Assembly: GCA_020740775.1 (NCBI GenBank)
Contig: JAHEWK010000044.1
Span: forward strand, 62,001-126,000
Direction of reading: 5' to 3'
DNA length: 64,000 bases
Source: Ilyonectria destructans
Taxonomy: Eukaryota; Ascomycota; Sordariomycetes; Hypocreales; Nectriaceae
Shown here: in pieces, positions 32,120 through 42,583 of the stretch
Layout: each line of letters starts with the position of its first letter
How positions within the stretch are numbered: position 1 is the first letter of the stretch
The notes under the pieces: model-generated
The model's input: the letters and a program-made list of their open reading frames with translations, nothing else
What the model was told of the DNA's origin: nothing
Databases searched by the model: none
Translations under genes and position numbers: made by a program

Positions 32120-32270
32120 TTGGTTGTTGGGAAGGTGCGCGCACCTATTGGGCCGAACAGGGATCAGAAGAGAAACCTCTATTACCTTACTCAAGACGTG
32201 ATTTATCTTCTTTATAACTTTTGAAATACCTACCCGGTAGCCGCTTGGCGGAGATTCAGGCCTTTGGTGG

Positions 32271-33581
32271 ATGTCTGGCGTTGCGAACCCCGCTTCAGAC
32301 GTCATTGTCGTCATGGAAGGCGAACCGGATGTTCCGGGCGGGGGATATCATCGTCCCCTGCGTAAAAGGACCAGAACGACGAGGGCATTAGAGTCCGAGC
32401 AGCAAAAAGGCGATATGGAATGGCAGGAGGAGGAGAGCAGCGAGGGAGCTCTGAGTCATACGCGAACTAAGAAAAGAACCACGCCTAAGGCAGCTGGCAG
32501 CATGACCGAGGCGATCCAGGGTTTGAAACGACTCCTGGAACAGGATTTCAATCAAAGAATGGAAGCAATGAAGGCAGAGTTTCAGCTCGAGTTTACAAAA
32601 CTTAGCGACCGCATGGCTGAGGAAGTCACTAGGACCACGGCCCAGATGGCGCAAGAATTGTCACAGGCTCGAGAGCAGCTCACCCTGGTTTGCAGCGAGT
32701 TGGAGCAGACCCGGCTACAGCTGGACACCTTGACCAATGCTCATGCAGCAAGATCGCCTAGTCAGACATATGCAGATGCTGCCAGGATGACGCCTATTAG
32801 TATTACCACTCAAACCCCATCCACGGTTCGATCGGCAACCCCGGAACCGGTGTTCTGCACGGTAGACACATCCAGGGTGCCCGAGGATCATATCGGAGAT
32901 ACTACACCAGCAGTGCTTCGCAGGACCATTGAACAGGAAATGCGAACATCTAGCGACCAACCTAGTTGGCGATGTGTTGCAGTGACCAGAGATGGACGAA
33001 ATGCCAACCGCCTGAGGGTCATCGGTAGGAACGAGGAAGAACTGAAGAAGATCAAGACCATTATTGAGGTCAAGAAGGCTCCAGGTGCGAGAGTCCTTCG
33101 TGACCAACTGTACCCAGTCAAAGTTGACAATATCAACCGTACCGCCGTTCTCGACCAGGAAGGCAAGGTCCTTCCTGGAGCAATGGAAGCCTTGGGCCAA
33201 GAGAATGAAGTCCAGATTGCCAAGATGGCCTGGTTGAGTCGCAGGGATAACGCAAAGGCATATGGATCCATGGTGGTATACCTCACCAAAAACAGTGATG
33301 CCAGGAGACTCTTACAGGAACGCTACTTCCTTGCAGCCGGTGAATCGGCTTATACCAGCATGTTCGAGCGGAGAACCGGACCGATACAATGCTATAACTG
33401 CCAGGAGCTCGGCCACAAGGCTTTCTCGTGCAGCAAGAATCGGGTATGTGCGAGGTGCGCTGCCGAAGGCCACCATCATAGTGAGTGCCAGACGCAGGTA
33501 CCCAAGTGCGTACCCTGTGGTGGACCGCACGAGTCGTTCAGTCGAAGCTGTCCGAAACTCTACCCTACTCGGCATGAGTAG
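32271..33581 (+). CDS. LINE B ORF1 (Gag-like RNA-binding protein)
   Basis: 436 residues from ATG 32271. The first 80 residues are charged. Residues about 85-165 form a likely coiled coil (LLEQDFNQRMEAMKAEFQLE and following), used for multimerisation in such proteins. The C terminus has three zinc knuckles: CYNCQELGHKAFSC, CARCAAEGHHHSEC and [15 protein letters not shown]. The stop TAG at 33579 overlaps the ORF2 ATG at 33574 in ATGAGTAG. The protein coats the element RNA (family knowledge). Confidence 0.92.
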   Translation: MSGVANPASDVIVVMEGEPDVPGGGYHRPLRKRTRTTRALESEQQKGDMEWQEEESSEGALSHTRTKKRTTPKAAGSMTEAIQGLKRLLEQDFNQRMEAMKAEFQLEFTKLSDRMAEEVTRTTAQMAQELSQAREQLTLVCSELEQTRLQLDTLTNAHAARSPSQTYADAARMTPISITTQTPSTVRSATPEPVFCTVDTSRVPEDHIGDTTPAVLRRTIEQEMRTSSDQPSWRCVAVTRDGRNANRLRVIGRNEEELKKIKTIIEVKKAPGARVLRDQLYPVKVDNINRTAVLDQEGKVLPGAMEALGQENEVQIAKMAWLSRRDNAKAYGSMVVYLTKNSDARRLLQERYFLAAGESAYTSMFERRTGPIQCYNCQELGHKAFSCSKNRVCARCAAEGHHHSECQTQVPKCVPCGGPHESFSRSCPKLYPTRHE

Positions 33582-36500
33582 GATATTCCAGGTAATTCAA
33601 CTGAATGTAAGAAAACAGGACACGGTACATGAGAGCCTAATGAACGATACGCGACTCCAAGATTTTGCAGTTGTGGCGGTCCAAGAACCACCAGCATGGA
33701 AAAGTGACGGCAAACTATTAACAGTCCCTATGGGGCATCCCAGATGGATTAAAATGGTCCCTACGATTTGGAGAGATGGCAGATGGCCGATCCGGAGCAT
33801 GTTGTGGGTGAATAGGGACTTGGAGGCCAACCAAGTACCAATACAGTCCCCGGACTTGACAGCAGCAGCCATACGACTTCCGGACCGAATAATGTTGGTT
33901 GTGTCAGTGTATGTGCCGGGACGCAAGCCCCAGGCTCTTCGAAATACATGCCATACCCTGCACCAGGTGATCCTCGACCTCAGGAGCAGGACAGGGATGG
34001 CGGTGGACGTTATACTGGCCGGAGATTTTAACCAACACGACCGGCTATGGGGAGGAGACGACGTGGCCTTAGCAAGGCAAGGCGAGGCCGAACCGATCAT
34101 CGACCTCATGAACGAACACGGTCTTTGCAGCCTCCTCCCGAGAGGCACAAAGACATGGCAAGGCCCCGACAAGGAAAGCACAATCGACCTGGTGCTGGCG
34201 ACGGCGGAGGTGGCAGACGAAATGGTGACGTGCTCCATACACCCGACAGAACACGGATCGGACCACCGGGCGATCCAAACGACGTTCGATCTCGCGAGGC
34301 CTGATCGGATTGTCACGGAAAGACTGTTGTTCAAGAATGCACCATGGACAGCAATTAGAACCAAGGTGGAGGACAATCTCCAAGAGCTTCCCTGGGCTGT
34401 CGGCGTGCAGGAACAGACAGACCAGTTAATGAGGGTCATCCTCGAGGCGATCCACGAGCTGACGCCCCGAGCACAACCAGTACCGTACGCGAAGTGCTGG
34501 TGGACGAAGGATTTGACGAGACTTCGGCGGGTGTACACGTTCTGGCGGAATCAGGCTAGGGCACAGCGGCGAGCAGGTCAGGTGAGGCCCGACCTGGAAG
34601 GACGGGCCAAGGAAGCATCCAAGGAGTACCATGATGCCATCCGGAAACAGAAGAAACTGCACTGGGACGAGTTCCTAGCAGAAGATGTCAACATATGGAA
34701 GGCAGCCAAGTATTTGAAACCTGGAAAGGACATCATGGACGATAGGGTGCCCCCTTTGAAGAGACAAGACGGCTCCACCACTGTAGATAGGGTGGAGCAG
34801 GCAGAGGAGCTATTCAGCACGTTCTTCCCGCCGTTGCCGGCCAAGATTGAAGATGAAGGCGACCGACCGCAACGGACGGAAGTGCACATGCCAGACCTCA
34901 CCATGGAGGGAGTTGAAGAAAAAGTGATAGCAGCGAAACCTTGGAAAGCGCCTGGAGAGGATGGTCTGCCAGCAATGGTGTGGAAACAGCTTTGGCCAGT
35001 GGTTAGATACCGTGTCTTGCACCTCTTCGACACATCCCTCAGGGATGGTGTGGTACCCCACCAGTGGAGGAGCGCGAAGATCATCCCGCTAAAGAAAGCA
35101 GACAAGGGAGACTACACAGTGGCCAAAGCATGGAGACCGATATCGCTGCTGTCAACACTGGGCAAGATACTCGAGGCAGTCGTTGCAGAGCGGATATCCT
35201 ATGTAGTGGAAAGCTATGGATTGCTGCCCGCAAACCACTTCGGGGCAAGGAAGCGAAGGTCAGCCGAACAAGCACTGATACTGCTGCAGGAGCAGATCTA
35301 TAAGGCATGGAGGGCCGGCAGGGTGCTCAGTCTGATCAGTTTCGACGTCAAAGGCGCTTACAATGGAGTGTTCAAAGAACGACTACTGGAGAGGCTGAAG
35401 GCGAGAGGCATACCTGGTGGACTGGTGAGATGGATTGACGCCTTCTGCTCTGGACGAATGGCCACCGTGGTGGTAAATGGGCACACGTCACAGCTACGGG
35501 AGTTGCCACAGGCAGGTCTCCCGCAAGGATCACCGCTGTCGCCGGTGTTGTTCCTGTTCTTCAATGCAGATTTGGTGCAGAGAAGAATCAACGCAAGAGG
35601 TGGCTCGATGGCATTCGTGGACGACTACTCAGCCTGGGTGGTGGGACCAACAGCGGAGGAGAATCGAGCCGGCATCCAATCAATTATAGACGAAGCACTG
35701 GGCTGGGAAAGACGGAGCGGTGCGACGTTTAACGGAGACAAAACGGCCATCGTGCATTTCACGCGAAACGCCGCGCGTACCAGCGACAAACCGTTCATGA
35801 TCAAAGGAAAAGTAGTCAAGCCCAAGACCAGCGCCAAGATCCTGGGAGTGGTCATGGACGCGAAACTACGATACAAGGAACACATAGCTAAAGCTGCCGC
35901 AAAGGGGCTCTCGGCCGCTATGTGTTTGAAAAGACTGAAAACGTTGTCACCGCGGACGGCGAGACAACTGTTCGTAGCAACAGTGGCTCCCACCATGGAC
36001 TATGCGTCTAGCGTGTGGGCGCACTCATGCGGCATTAGAGAAGCCGCTTGGCTGGACAAAGCACAGATGGTTGGAGCACAGGCGATCACGGGAGCTTTCC
36101 GGACCGTGGCAACAGCGGTGGCCGAGGCCGAAGCTAGCATCCAACCGGTGCAAGAACGGCATGCGCAAGCGGCAACAAGGTTTTGGATCAACCTCCGGAC
36201 CCTTCCCAGGACACACCCGTTGGCGACACTGAAGGTGAAAGTGTGTCGCCGATTCGTATCGCCGATGCAGAGGATTGCTCAGATACAAGGGGAGACAGCC
36301 ACTGAACGAATGGAGATCATTCGAGAATACGCGCTACCGCCATGGCGAGACCGTATCTTGGTGTCGTGCGACCCTGACCGGGAGAGAGCGGTGGAAGCAG
36401 CAAATAGGGTGGACGGCATAGTCATTGCCACCTGCTCCTCACAGAGAAGGGGCATGGTAGGCATGGGAGGTGTCGTACGAGATACGGCGATCAACAATGC

Positions 36501-37335
36501 TGACGAGGATGTGGCCAGCTACTCTATCACTCTCGGGTCGAGGGAGGAGCTGAACCCATACATAGCCGAGCTGGGAGCTATAGAGATGGCCCTGAGATGC
36601 ATGCCATTCGGACTGCGTCGACGGAATATCATCGTCATGACGAGCAACCGCTCCGCACTAGAAGCCATACGGCGGCCGCGACAACAGTCCGGTCAACAGA
36701 CCATTCGGCAAATCTACAAGCATGTCAACCGTCTTGAAGACGAGGGCAACTCTCTCCAGGTGATGTGGGTTCCAGCAGGAGAGGAAGACTTCGCACTAGG
36801 ACCAAAAGCCAAAGCAGCAGCCCGGAAGGCCACTGAAAGTGAATGCAGACCAGATAAGCCGCCGTATCAAGCAAGATCCACGAGGATAAGACTAGCCATA
36901 ACCAAGCAGCGGCAACCAACGACATCGCCGGGAAGAATCGGAAAATACTCGAAGATGATAGACACGGCACTACCTGGCAAGCATACTCGTACTCTATATG
37001 ACCTGCTGAAGAGGAAAGAAGCAGAGGTGCTGGTCCAGCTCCGCACCGGAATGGCAAGACTAAATAGCTTTCTGCACAACATCGGCGCAGTGGAATCGGA
37101 TATGTGCGAATGTGGTCAAGCATCCGAGACAGTTGCGCATTTTCTATTCAGATGCACAAAGTGGACAAAGCAACGGGAAGGCGTGCTGAAATGCCCACAA
37201 ACAAAGATGGGAAACCTCTCGTTCTTCTTGGGAGGAAAGGCAGCGTCTGACGATGACAAATGGGCACCAGATATGCGGGCAGTACGGGCGACGATCAAAT
37301 TTGCCATTGCAACGGGGAGGCTTAACATGGACTAG
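33574..37335 (+). CDS. LINE B ORF2: endonuclease, reverse transcriptase, RNase H-like
   Basis: About 1253 residues from ATG 33574; upstream open frame lies under ORF1. The APE-like endonuclease shows IQLNVRKQD, AGDFNQHDRLWGGD and EHGSDHRAI. The reverse transcriptase shows [32 protein letters not shown] and MAFVDDYSAW. The RNase H-like part keeps IAELGAIEMAL, but the usual DG(S) and DSxAA positions read TCSSQ and TSNRSAL. The last 80 residues include [12 protein letters not shown] and CECGQASETVAHFLFRC. The protein is similar along its whole length to LINE A ORF2 but clearly diverged. No stop or frameshift. Confidence 0.93.
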   Translation: MSRIFQVIQLNVRKQDTVHESLMNDTRLQDFAVVAVQEPPAWKSDGKLLTVPMGHPRWIKMVPTIWRDGRWPIRSMLWVNRDLEANQVPIQSPDLTAAAIRLPDRIMLVVSVYVPGRKPQALRNTCHTLHQVILDLRSRTGMAVDVILAGDFNQHDRLWGGDDVALARQGEAEPIIDLMNEHGLCSLLPRGTKTWQGPDKESTIDLVLATAEVADEMVTCSIHPTEHGSDHRAIQTTFDLARPDRIVTERLLFKNAPWTAIRTKVEDNLQELPWAVGVQEQTDQLMRVILEAIHELTPRAQPVPYAKCWWTKDLTRLRRVYTFWRNQARAQRRAGQVRPDLEGRAKEASKEYHDAIRKQKKLHWDEFLAEDVNIWKAAKYLKPGKDIMDDRVPPLKRQDGSTTVDRVEQAEELFSTFFPPLPAKIEDEGDRPQRTEVHMPDLTMEGVEEKVIAAKPWKAPGEDGLPAMVWKQLWPVVRYRVLHLFDTSLRDGVVPHQWRSAKIIPLKKADKGDYTVAKAWRPISLLSTLGKILEAVVAERISYVVESYGLLPANHFGARKRRSAEQALILLQEQIYKAWRAGRVLSLISFDVKGAYNGVFKERLLERLKARGIPGGLVRWIDAFCSGRMATVVVNGHTSQLRELPQAGLPQGSPLSPVLFLFFNADLVQRRINARGGSMAFVDDYSAWVVGPTAEENRAGIQSIIDEALGWERRSGATFNGDKTAIVHFTRNAARTSDKPFMIKGKVVKPKTSAKILGVVMDAKLRYKEHIAKAAAKGLSAAMCLKRLKTLSPRTARQLFVATVAPTMDYASSVWAHSCGIREAAWLDKAQMVGAQAITGAFRTVATAVAEAEASIQPVQERHAQAATRFWINLRTLPRTHPLATLKVKVCRRFVSPMQRIAQIQGETATERMEIIREYALPPWRDRILVSCDPDRERAVEAANRVDGIVIATCSSQRRGMVGMGGVVRDTAINNADEDVASYSITLGSREELNPYIAELGAIEMALRCMPFGLRRRNIIVMTSNRSALEAIRRPRQQSGQQTIRQIYKHVNRLEDEGNSLQVMWVPAGEEDFALGPKAKAAARKATESECRPDKPPYQARSTRIRLAITKQRQPTTSPGRIGKYSKMIDTALPGKHTRTLYDLLKRKEAEVLVQLRTGMARLNSFLHNIGAVESDMCECGQASETVAHFLFRCTKWTKQREGVLKCPQTKMGNLSFFLGGKAASDDDKWAPDMRAVRATIKFAIATGRLNMD

Positions 37336-37629
37336 AAGCCTCAGGCACACTAACTATGCAGATCAATCCCTACTAACATCATACAGTCTCATTTTGACAG
37401 ACCGGGCTTCAGCTGCTGAGGATAGGATGCTGAACACTTGGGGAATTTGGCCTTCAAGCAGGCCTGTCACGACATATACACCAGATTGGACCAGTTAGTA
37501 AAAGTGAAATTTTGGGGCTTCGGGTGATTATGGAAGAACTGTACGAAACGAAAATAGCTTAGCGCAAAGGCCCTCTGGGGTGTGTCCCCCCCGGGCGAAA
37601 TAAAATCCTTACCTTACCTTGGTTGTTGG

Positions 37630-38158
37630 ACACTCTGACTACAAACTGAATACAACTGTGACCTCTTACACCTTCCTAATGGTAGCGAATTTTAGCTGTT
37701 CACCATCATTGCCCTCCCCCCTGCCCAACCAAACGAGAGAATCAGCCACTTTCCGCCGCATTATTCATCCCCATCAAATTAAGTCCTATGCGATTCCATA
37801 TAGTTAGTCATCTTACGAAATGGGGTCAAATGATGTGCCTATGTAATGTCAGTGCTATGTATCTAATCCAAGGGCCAATCTTCTGCTTAATTGGGACGCC
37901 ACCTCCCGCGCCCCAATGCGTATATTCACTCCACATCTAGAAACAGTTACGATTCATGTGAGTTTCGGCCGTCAAATCACATGAGACGACCAGGTAGCGA
38001 ATGTGGAGCCACAATCAATAAACATAAAATATCCAAAGCTAGTGGGAAGTGAGTATGTCCCAGCTTCCATCCACTCTTTTAGTGAAAACGAGCCCGACTC
38101 ACAAACTCGACGTATCAAATACAGGGGCACGGCACCTTAAAAAGAAACTGTGGCTATC
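37630..38158. other. Promoter-side spacer of the amino-acid permease gene
   Basis: About 530 bases of unique sequence after the LINE B target duplication. No ORF or repeat was recognised. It probably includes the permease promoter. Confidence 0.4.
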
Positions 38159-39571
38159 ATGATTCTCTACTCGCCCGAGGCAATGAGCAAAACCTGCGAA
38201 TCCGGATTTGCTAGCCGTTGCAACGACACGGGTGGTATAGAGAAGGTCGGTGATGAAGCAGTTCAAGGCTCTGCAACCACATCGGTTAGCAGTGTATATG
38301 ATGACAACGGCTTTGGCGGGGCTGAGGGGCAGAATTTCCGGACGATGGGCAGATGGGACACAGTTTCTGTTCTCTTAACCAATCAGGTCGGACTTGGTGT
38401 TCTGTCACTCCCAAGTGTCCTCAAGGTCTTGGGCATTGTCCCAGGTGTCTTGGCCATTATAAGCATTGGATGCCTTTCATGGTATACAGCTTTCGAACTT
38501 ATACAATTTTATCGACGTCACCAGCATGTTCTCAACATCGCTGACATGGCCCGAGTCGTGGGCGGTCAGAAATTCGCCCTTGTTGCAGGCATAGGTCTCT
38601 TGATCCAAGTCATAATGACTGCCACTTCAGTGGCTATCGCCCTGTCGGTCGCCTTTGGTGTGCTGAGCAGCCACTCCGTCAGTACCTCGGGCTTCATGGC
38701 TATCGGCTGCCTGTGTTGTTGGGTCCTCTGTGTGCCCAGAACCGCCAAGTTTGTCTCTTGGACTGGCATTCCGTGCTGCATCAGCATCATTGCGGCTACT
38801 CTTGTCGTCATCATTGGTCTTACTATCGAGAAACCTACCGACGCCCCGAACTCTTGGGATACGAAGCTCGTCATTTTTGGCAAGCCGACTTTCCGAGAGG
38901 GTCTTAACGCCTGCCTCAAGATTTGTTACGCCTATTCCAGCAACGTAAATTTCGTCTCCTACATGGCCGAGATGGTCGATCCAGTCAAGGACTTCAACTT
39001 CGCTCTCATCTGGCTTGAGGTTTCCTCCATTTGCTTTTACACGATCGTTGCTGTTGCGGTGTATTGTCTGGCTGGCGAATACACTGTCTCACCCGCCTTG
39101 GGTTCGGCCCCCAACCGAATAGCTCAAATCGCCTACGGCATTGTGCTTCCTTCCATCTTGTCGAAAGGCCTTTCTTTTGGTCATACCGGTATCAAGTACA
39201 TCTACGTGGAAATCATGACGTACTTCAAGATCACCCACGAAATGACAGCTCCCACCGCTATGTCGTGGTCCATTTGGATGGCTATCGTGACAGGATTCTG
39301 GGTTCTCTGCTTCATTCTCACCATGGCCATTCCCGATTTCGACTCCATTCTGTCTATTACATCAGCTGCTACAGTATCATGGTTTACGTTTGGTTTTAGT
39401 GCCATACTATGGTTCCACGTCAACTGGAATGTCAAGTTCAGTTGTTGGAGGAAAATAATTCTGGCATCCGTCAATGGTTGCCTCGTCATTATCTCACTTT
39501 TCATGAACGGCGGTGGCCTCTGGTCGTCCATTTCCGAGCTCATCGATGTAACAGATGGCAAGAACAAGTAG
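38159..39571 (+). CDS. Amino-acid permease (AAAP / Aa_trans family)
   Basis: A single exon of 470 residues from ATG 38159 (MILYSPEAMSK). A hydrophilic N terminus of about 60 residues is followed by WDTVSVLLTNQVGLGVLSLP, the first-helix signature of the Aa_trans family. About eleven hydrophobic spans are visible in total (for example GVLAIISIGCLSWYTAFELI, FALVAGIGLLIQVIMTATSV, IWLEVSSICFYTIVAVAVY). A YSSNVNFVSYMAEM motif near residue 260 is typical of fungal members. The protein should import neutral amino acids at the plasma membrane or vacuole by proton coupling (family knowledge). The frame is intact and lacks introns. Neighbours are unrelated. Confidence 0.88.
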   Translation: MILYSPEAMSKTCESGFASRCNDTGGIEKVGDEAVQGSATTSVSSVYDDNGFGGAEGQNFRTMGRWDTVSVLLTNQVGLGVLSLPSVLKVLGIVPGVLAIISIGCLSWYTAFELIQFYRRHQHVLNIADMARVVGGQKFALVAGIGLLIQVIMTATSVAIALSVAFGVLSSHSVSTSGFMAIGCLCCWVLCVPRTAKFVSWTGIPCCISIIAATLVVIIGLTIEKPTDAPNSWDTKLVIFGKPTFREGLNACLKICYAYSSNVNFVSYMAEMVDPVKDFNFALIWLEVSSICFYTIVAVAVYCLAGEYTVSPALGSAPNRIAQIAYGIVLPSILSKGLSFGHTGIKYIYVEIMTYFKITHEMTAPTAMSWSIWMAIVTGFWVLCFILTMAIPDFDSILSITSAATVSWFTFGFSAILWFHVNWNVKFSCWRKIILASVNGCLVIISLFMNGGGLWSSISELIDVTDGKNK

Positions 39572-42500
39572 GCAAAATGCCAGCCTTTCTAGTCCTTTTT
39601 TTTTTTTCAACTAGAAGCTACTGGCAGGCTCTTGAATGAAAGAAAAACGAGTACTAGTTGCTTGAAGGCTTGGAAGAGGGAAACAACAACAGGGCCTTAC
39701 TCAAGTAGAAAGAACTTTAGTTAATACTGCTTCTATACTCCGTTCCTGCGCTGCTCTGCCAGCCACAATCTTATTGTCTTCTGATCCATAGTGTCCTCGT
39801 CAACATATAGCGAGTGTTCAGAAGCAGTTGTTAGCGGTTTCAAAAATTGGACTTTTCTCTTTTCCCGCCGACATTGTTATTGCACGTCTGGTGTTGTCTC
39901 GTGTGCTGTACGTCATGACAGTAAATCTTACCCACCTTTATGGAGAGGATGAAAATAAGAAAATGGGTTGCCCAATACGATCTCAGATTCCACCAGTTCC
40001 ACTCCCCAATGACACAACCAGCCGTCCTCATATTTTTACTCGTCTTCGCCGACGATCAACCCTCCATTATAAGACGTATTCTATTTATAGCAGGTGAATT
40101 CGTGTCAAAAAGGAATTCCTACTCATAATCACACACTATGGTTGGCACCCTCCTAAGTAGATCAACTCTATCTAAAGACCAGTTGAAATCCCCGCGAGAA
40201 CGCGGCACTTATCAGTGTAGGGCCACAAGCCAACCTCTGCGCTTAATCCCATCCAGCTGCATGAAGTAGTTGGAGCTGAAACCCCTCATTGGCTTATTCA
40301 GTTCTAGGCCCACACCAATCACCAACAAGCCATGAATACCTTGACATACACAATATTAAGGTGTTGGATCCGATACGGTCAATTCGATCAGGGCAATAGC
40401 GTTCAAGACGACAATGGAGACCAAAGATGATTGTATCGATGTTCGTAGTTGCTTCCGGACCCCTCTTTCTATGAGGGATTTTTCTTATCAATCTCACACC
40501 CCCTCTGATACTTCAATATCCTGATCTTAGTCATAGAGGGGGGTGAGATTGACACTTAAATCCCTCAAGGAAAAGAGGTGTCAGATGGACAGAAGATCAT
40601 CAATACAATCATCCTTTGAAGTCAGATCATTTGATCAATTACTTATCCTTCATTGACTTAGGCGTACTGGATCCATCACATGTTCTTAATCTACGATCTG
40701 CCTCATGTCACGGTGTCTATTTTGGATAACTGGGCGTGTAATTGTTATAGCAATATCCTTCTAGCTACTTAGCTTAAAGGATGTACAGGAACTCAGAGCG
40801 GGGATCGGACGCAATCAAGAACAAGACATACACCCAATCAGACACTACAGACAATCTGGGCTCGTGACACATGAACTCTCTTGACAACACAACAGCCTCG
40901 ACAACCAGGCCGCCTTCGCAGCGGCTTCAAACGACCCAGCAGCCTCTGCAATACCGAGTTAGGAAGATGAGTGGGGCTTACCCTATGGAAACAAGCTCAT
41001 GCCTTGTTACCCAGGCCTGGCTGTTGTTTTAGGCAGACCAATTATACAGTCAAAAGACTACCAGATCTGGAACCTGGCTTGCGATGAGCTTAATGTACCT
41101 CTTGGCTGATGGACCTACTCTCCCTTCTACCGGACGACTCACCTTTCATATCGGTTTAAGTATTTAACTGTATACGGTGTAAACTGTATTTACCTACTGG
41201 AGCTTTAATAGCTGTCTTTTGCCCTCAGCCCCCGCTGACGGGGGCCGGGCTCGAACCGCAATAGGCCTCTGAGTCGCTGAATTGTTAGTTAGTTAAGTAT
41301 ACAAAGTTATAGGGTCTGCAAAGTACAGTAATACATACATACTGTAGAGCATATCAAGTCACCACAAACTTCAGTTATTGGTGAATTCGCGGCATGGCAA
41401 CACGTTAAGCCATGCTCTAGCAAGAGTCTCGCCCCCCCCCTGAAGAGGCAATACGCTCACGAACTCTATTAATGAGCGCTGGGCCAACAGCGCCCAAACG
41501 AACCTCTACTGAAGGGTCTATGCTTATCAACATTGACCAAGGCAAGTCCGTAATGACTAGTCTAATTCTATCCATCTATCCACTCCTACGTGGTCGAGCC
41601 AAGCGTGACTGCGGTCTCCCCCTAATTGGCCTGCTGATACTCAATATATTCCACGAAATCTACGCGTGCTTTAGAGGTCGTTCCATTGAATTAGGTAAAG
41701 CAGTCGAGTATTCATCAAGCTAAACAAGGTGCTGCTCAGTATCGAGGCTTGATTAGTGTCATAACCTGAAATGGAGCAATCAGACGAATAAAGCCAAAGA
41801 GGTGTACATATCACGGCTACAAGTGCATAGAAAACAGCCGAGTGCAACCCCAAACGTGGCCAATCATTTGTTCCCCCTTCCTGAGCTGTTTGTGGCATTG
41901 AATCACGTTCATTGGATCATGGTGTAAGAGTTCTTTTCTCCCTGGGTGGATACACAACACTCACTAGATTAAAGAGGCTGGTTTTACGAGACTGGACTTT
42001 ATCAATTGGCTTAGGCCCTCGTTTTATGATCCTGTATTAGAATAGCCCGAAGCACTAGCTCAGCTTGCTCCGTCACCTGTTTCCAGCTTCAATTTTATGA
42101 CCCATCATAGGAGAGCGATCCGACCCTAGTTGATTCCCAACCCTCAAGCCTACTACGGCTGTACCATTACGCCCATGCCCCCACAATACTGGAGGGGTCC
42201 ATTGGTAGGCGAGAAGCAAGGTTTATAAATTTGTGCGGGCGAGTAGGAGGGCGAAAGGGGAGACGTAATGCTGAATATTATTGGTCTACGCGAGGGGGTA
42301 CTTCAAGTAAGCCCACAATGTCAACCTATTGTGATCCACAAAGCAGGGAGGACCACAGGTACTTACTTGGCACGTGTAGGAGAGCCTGTCACGTACATAG
42401 TAGGGGCTGAAAGATTTTCCAATTCCAGAAGTGTCATCCGGAAATATCCGTCCATCAGCTCGTGGTGAAGATTTAAAGGAGGACTAGGACCTTAAATCAC

Positions 42501-42583
42501 CTCGGTCGTCTTACAATCCTTCATACACTCACCAACGCCGCCCAGCCCGACTGTACAAAAACTCAAGTACGCATATCCTTCTT
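39572..42583. other. Three-kb gene-poor region
   Basis: No supported gene. It holds a 197-bp fold-back repeat (40422-40618), a C10 run near 41433 and scattered AT-rich DNA. Short open frames around 39828-40100 and 41472-41723 lack recognisable features. The last 100 bases are probably the promoter of the gene at 42584. Confidence 0.45.
40422..40618. repeat. 197-bp fold-back (inverted-repeat) sequence
   Basis: The outer arms CAAAGATGATTGTAT and ATACAATCATCCTTTG pair. The inversion continues through GAGGGATTT...TCAATCTCAC and into the centre, where TACTTCAATATCCTGATC meets its own inverse. Pairing is imperfect, with small gaps. No coding capacity. It resembles a fold-back MITE. Confidence 0.7.

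Larger units (their letters stand above)
32131..37618 (+). mobile_element. Full-length Tad-like LINE (LINE B), 5.49 kb
   Basis: The element is complete: a 140-bp 5' leader starting GAAGGTGCGCGCACC, ORF1, ORF2 and a 3' UTR ending GGGCGAAATAAAATCC plus TTACCTTACC repeats instead of poly(A). An 11-bp target duplication, TTGGTTGTTGG, flanks it at 32120-32130 and 37619-37629. Both ORFs are free of stops, so it could be active. The target lies in a field of CTTGGTTG motifs. Confidence 0.93.

Noticed and set aside
41225..41300. tRNA-like B-box (GGTTCGAGCCC) on the minus strand
   Set aside because: No matching A box, acceptor stem or anticodon arm could be folded around it.
41472..41723. 83-codon ORF starting MSAGPTAPKRT that looked histone-tail-like
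   Set aside because: Beyond the first residues there is no histone fold; the rest is hydrophobic and unrelated.
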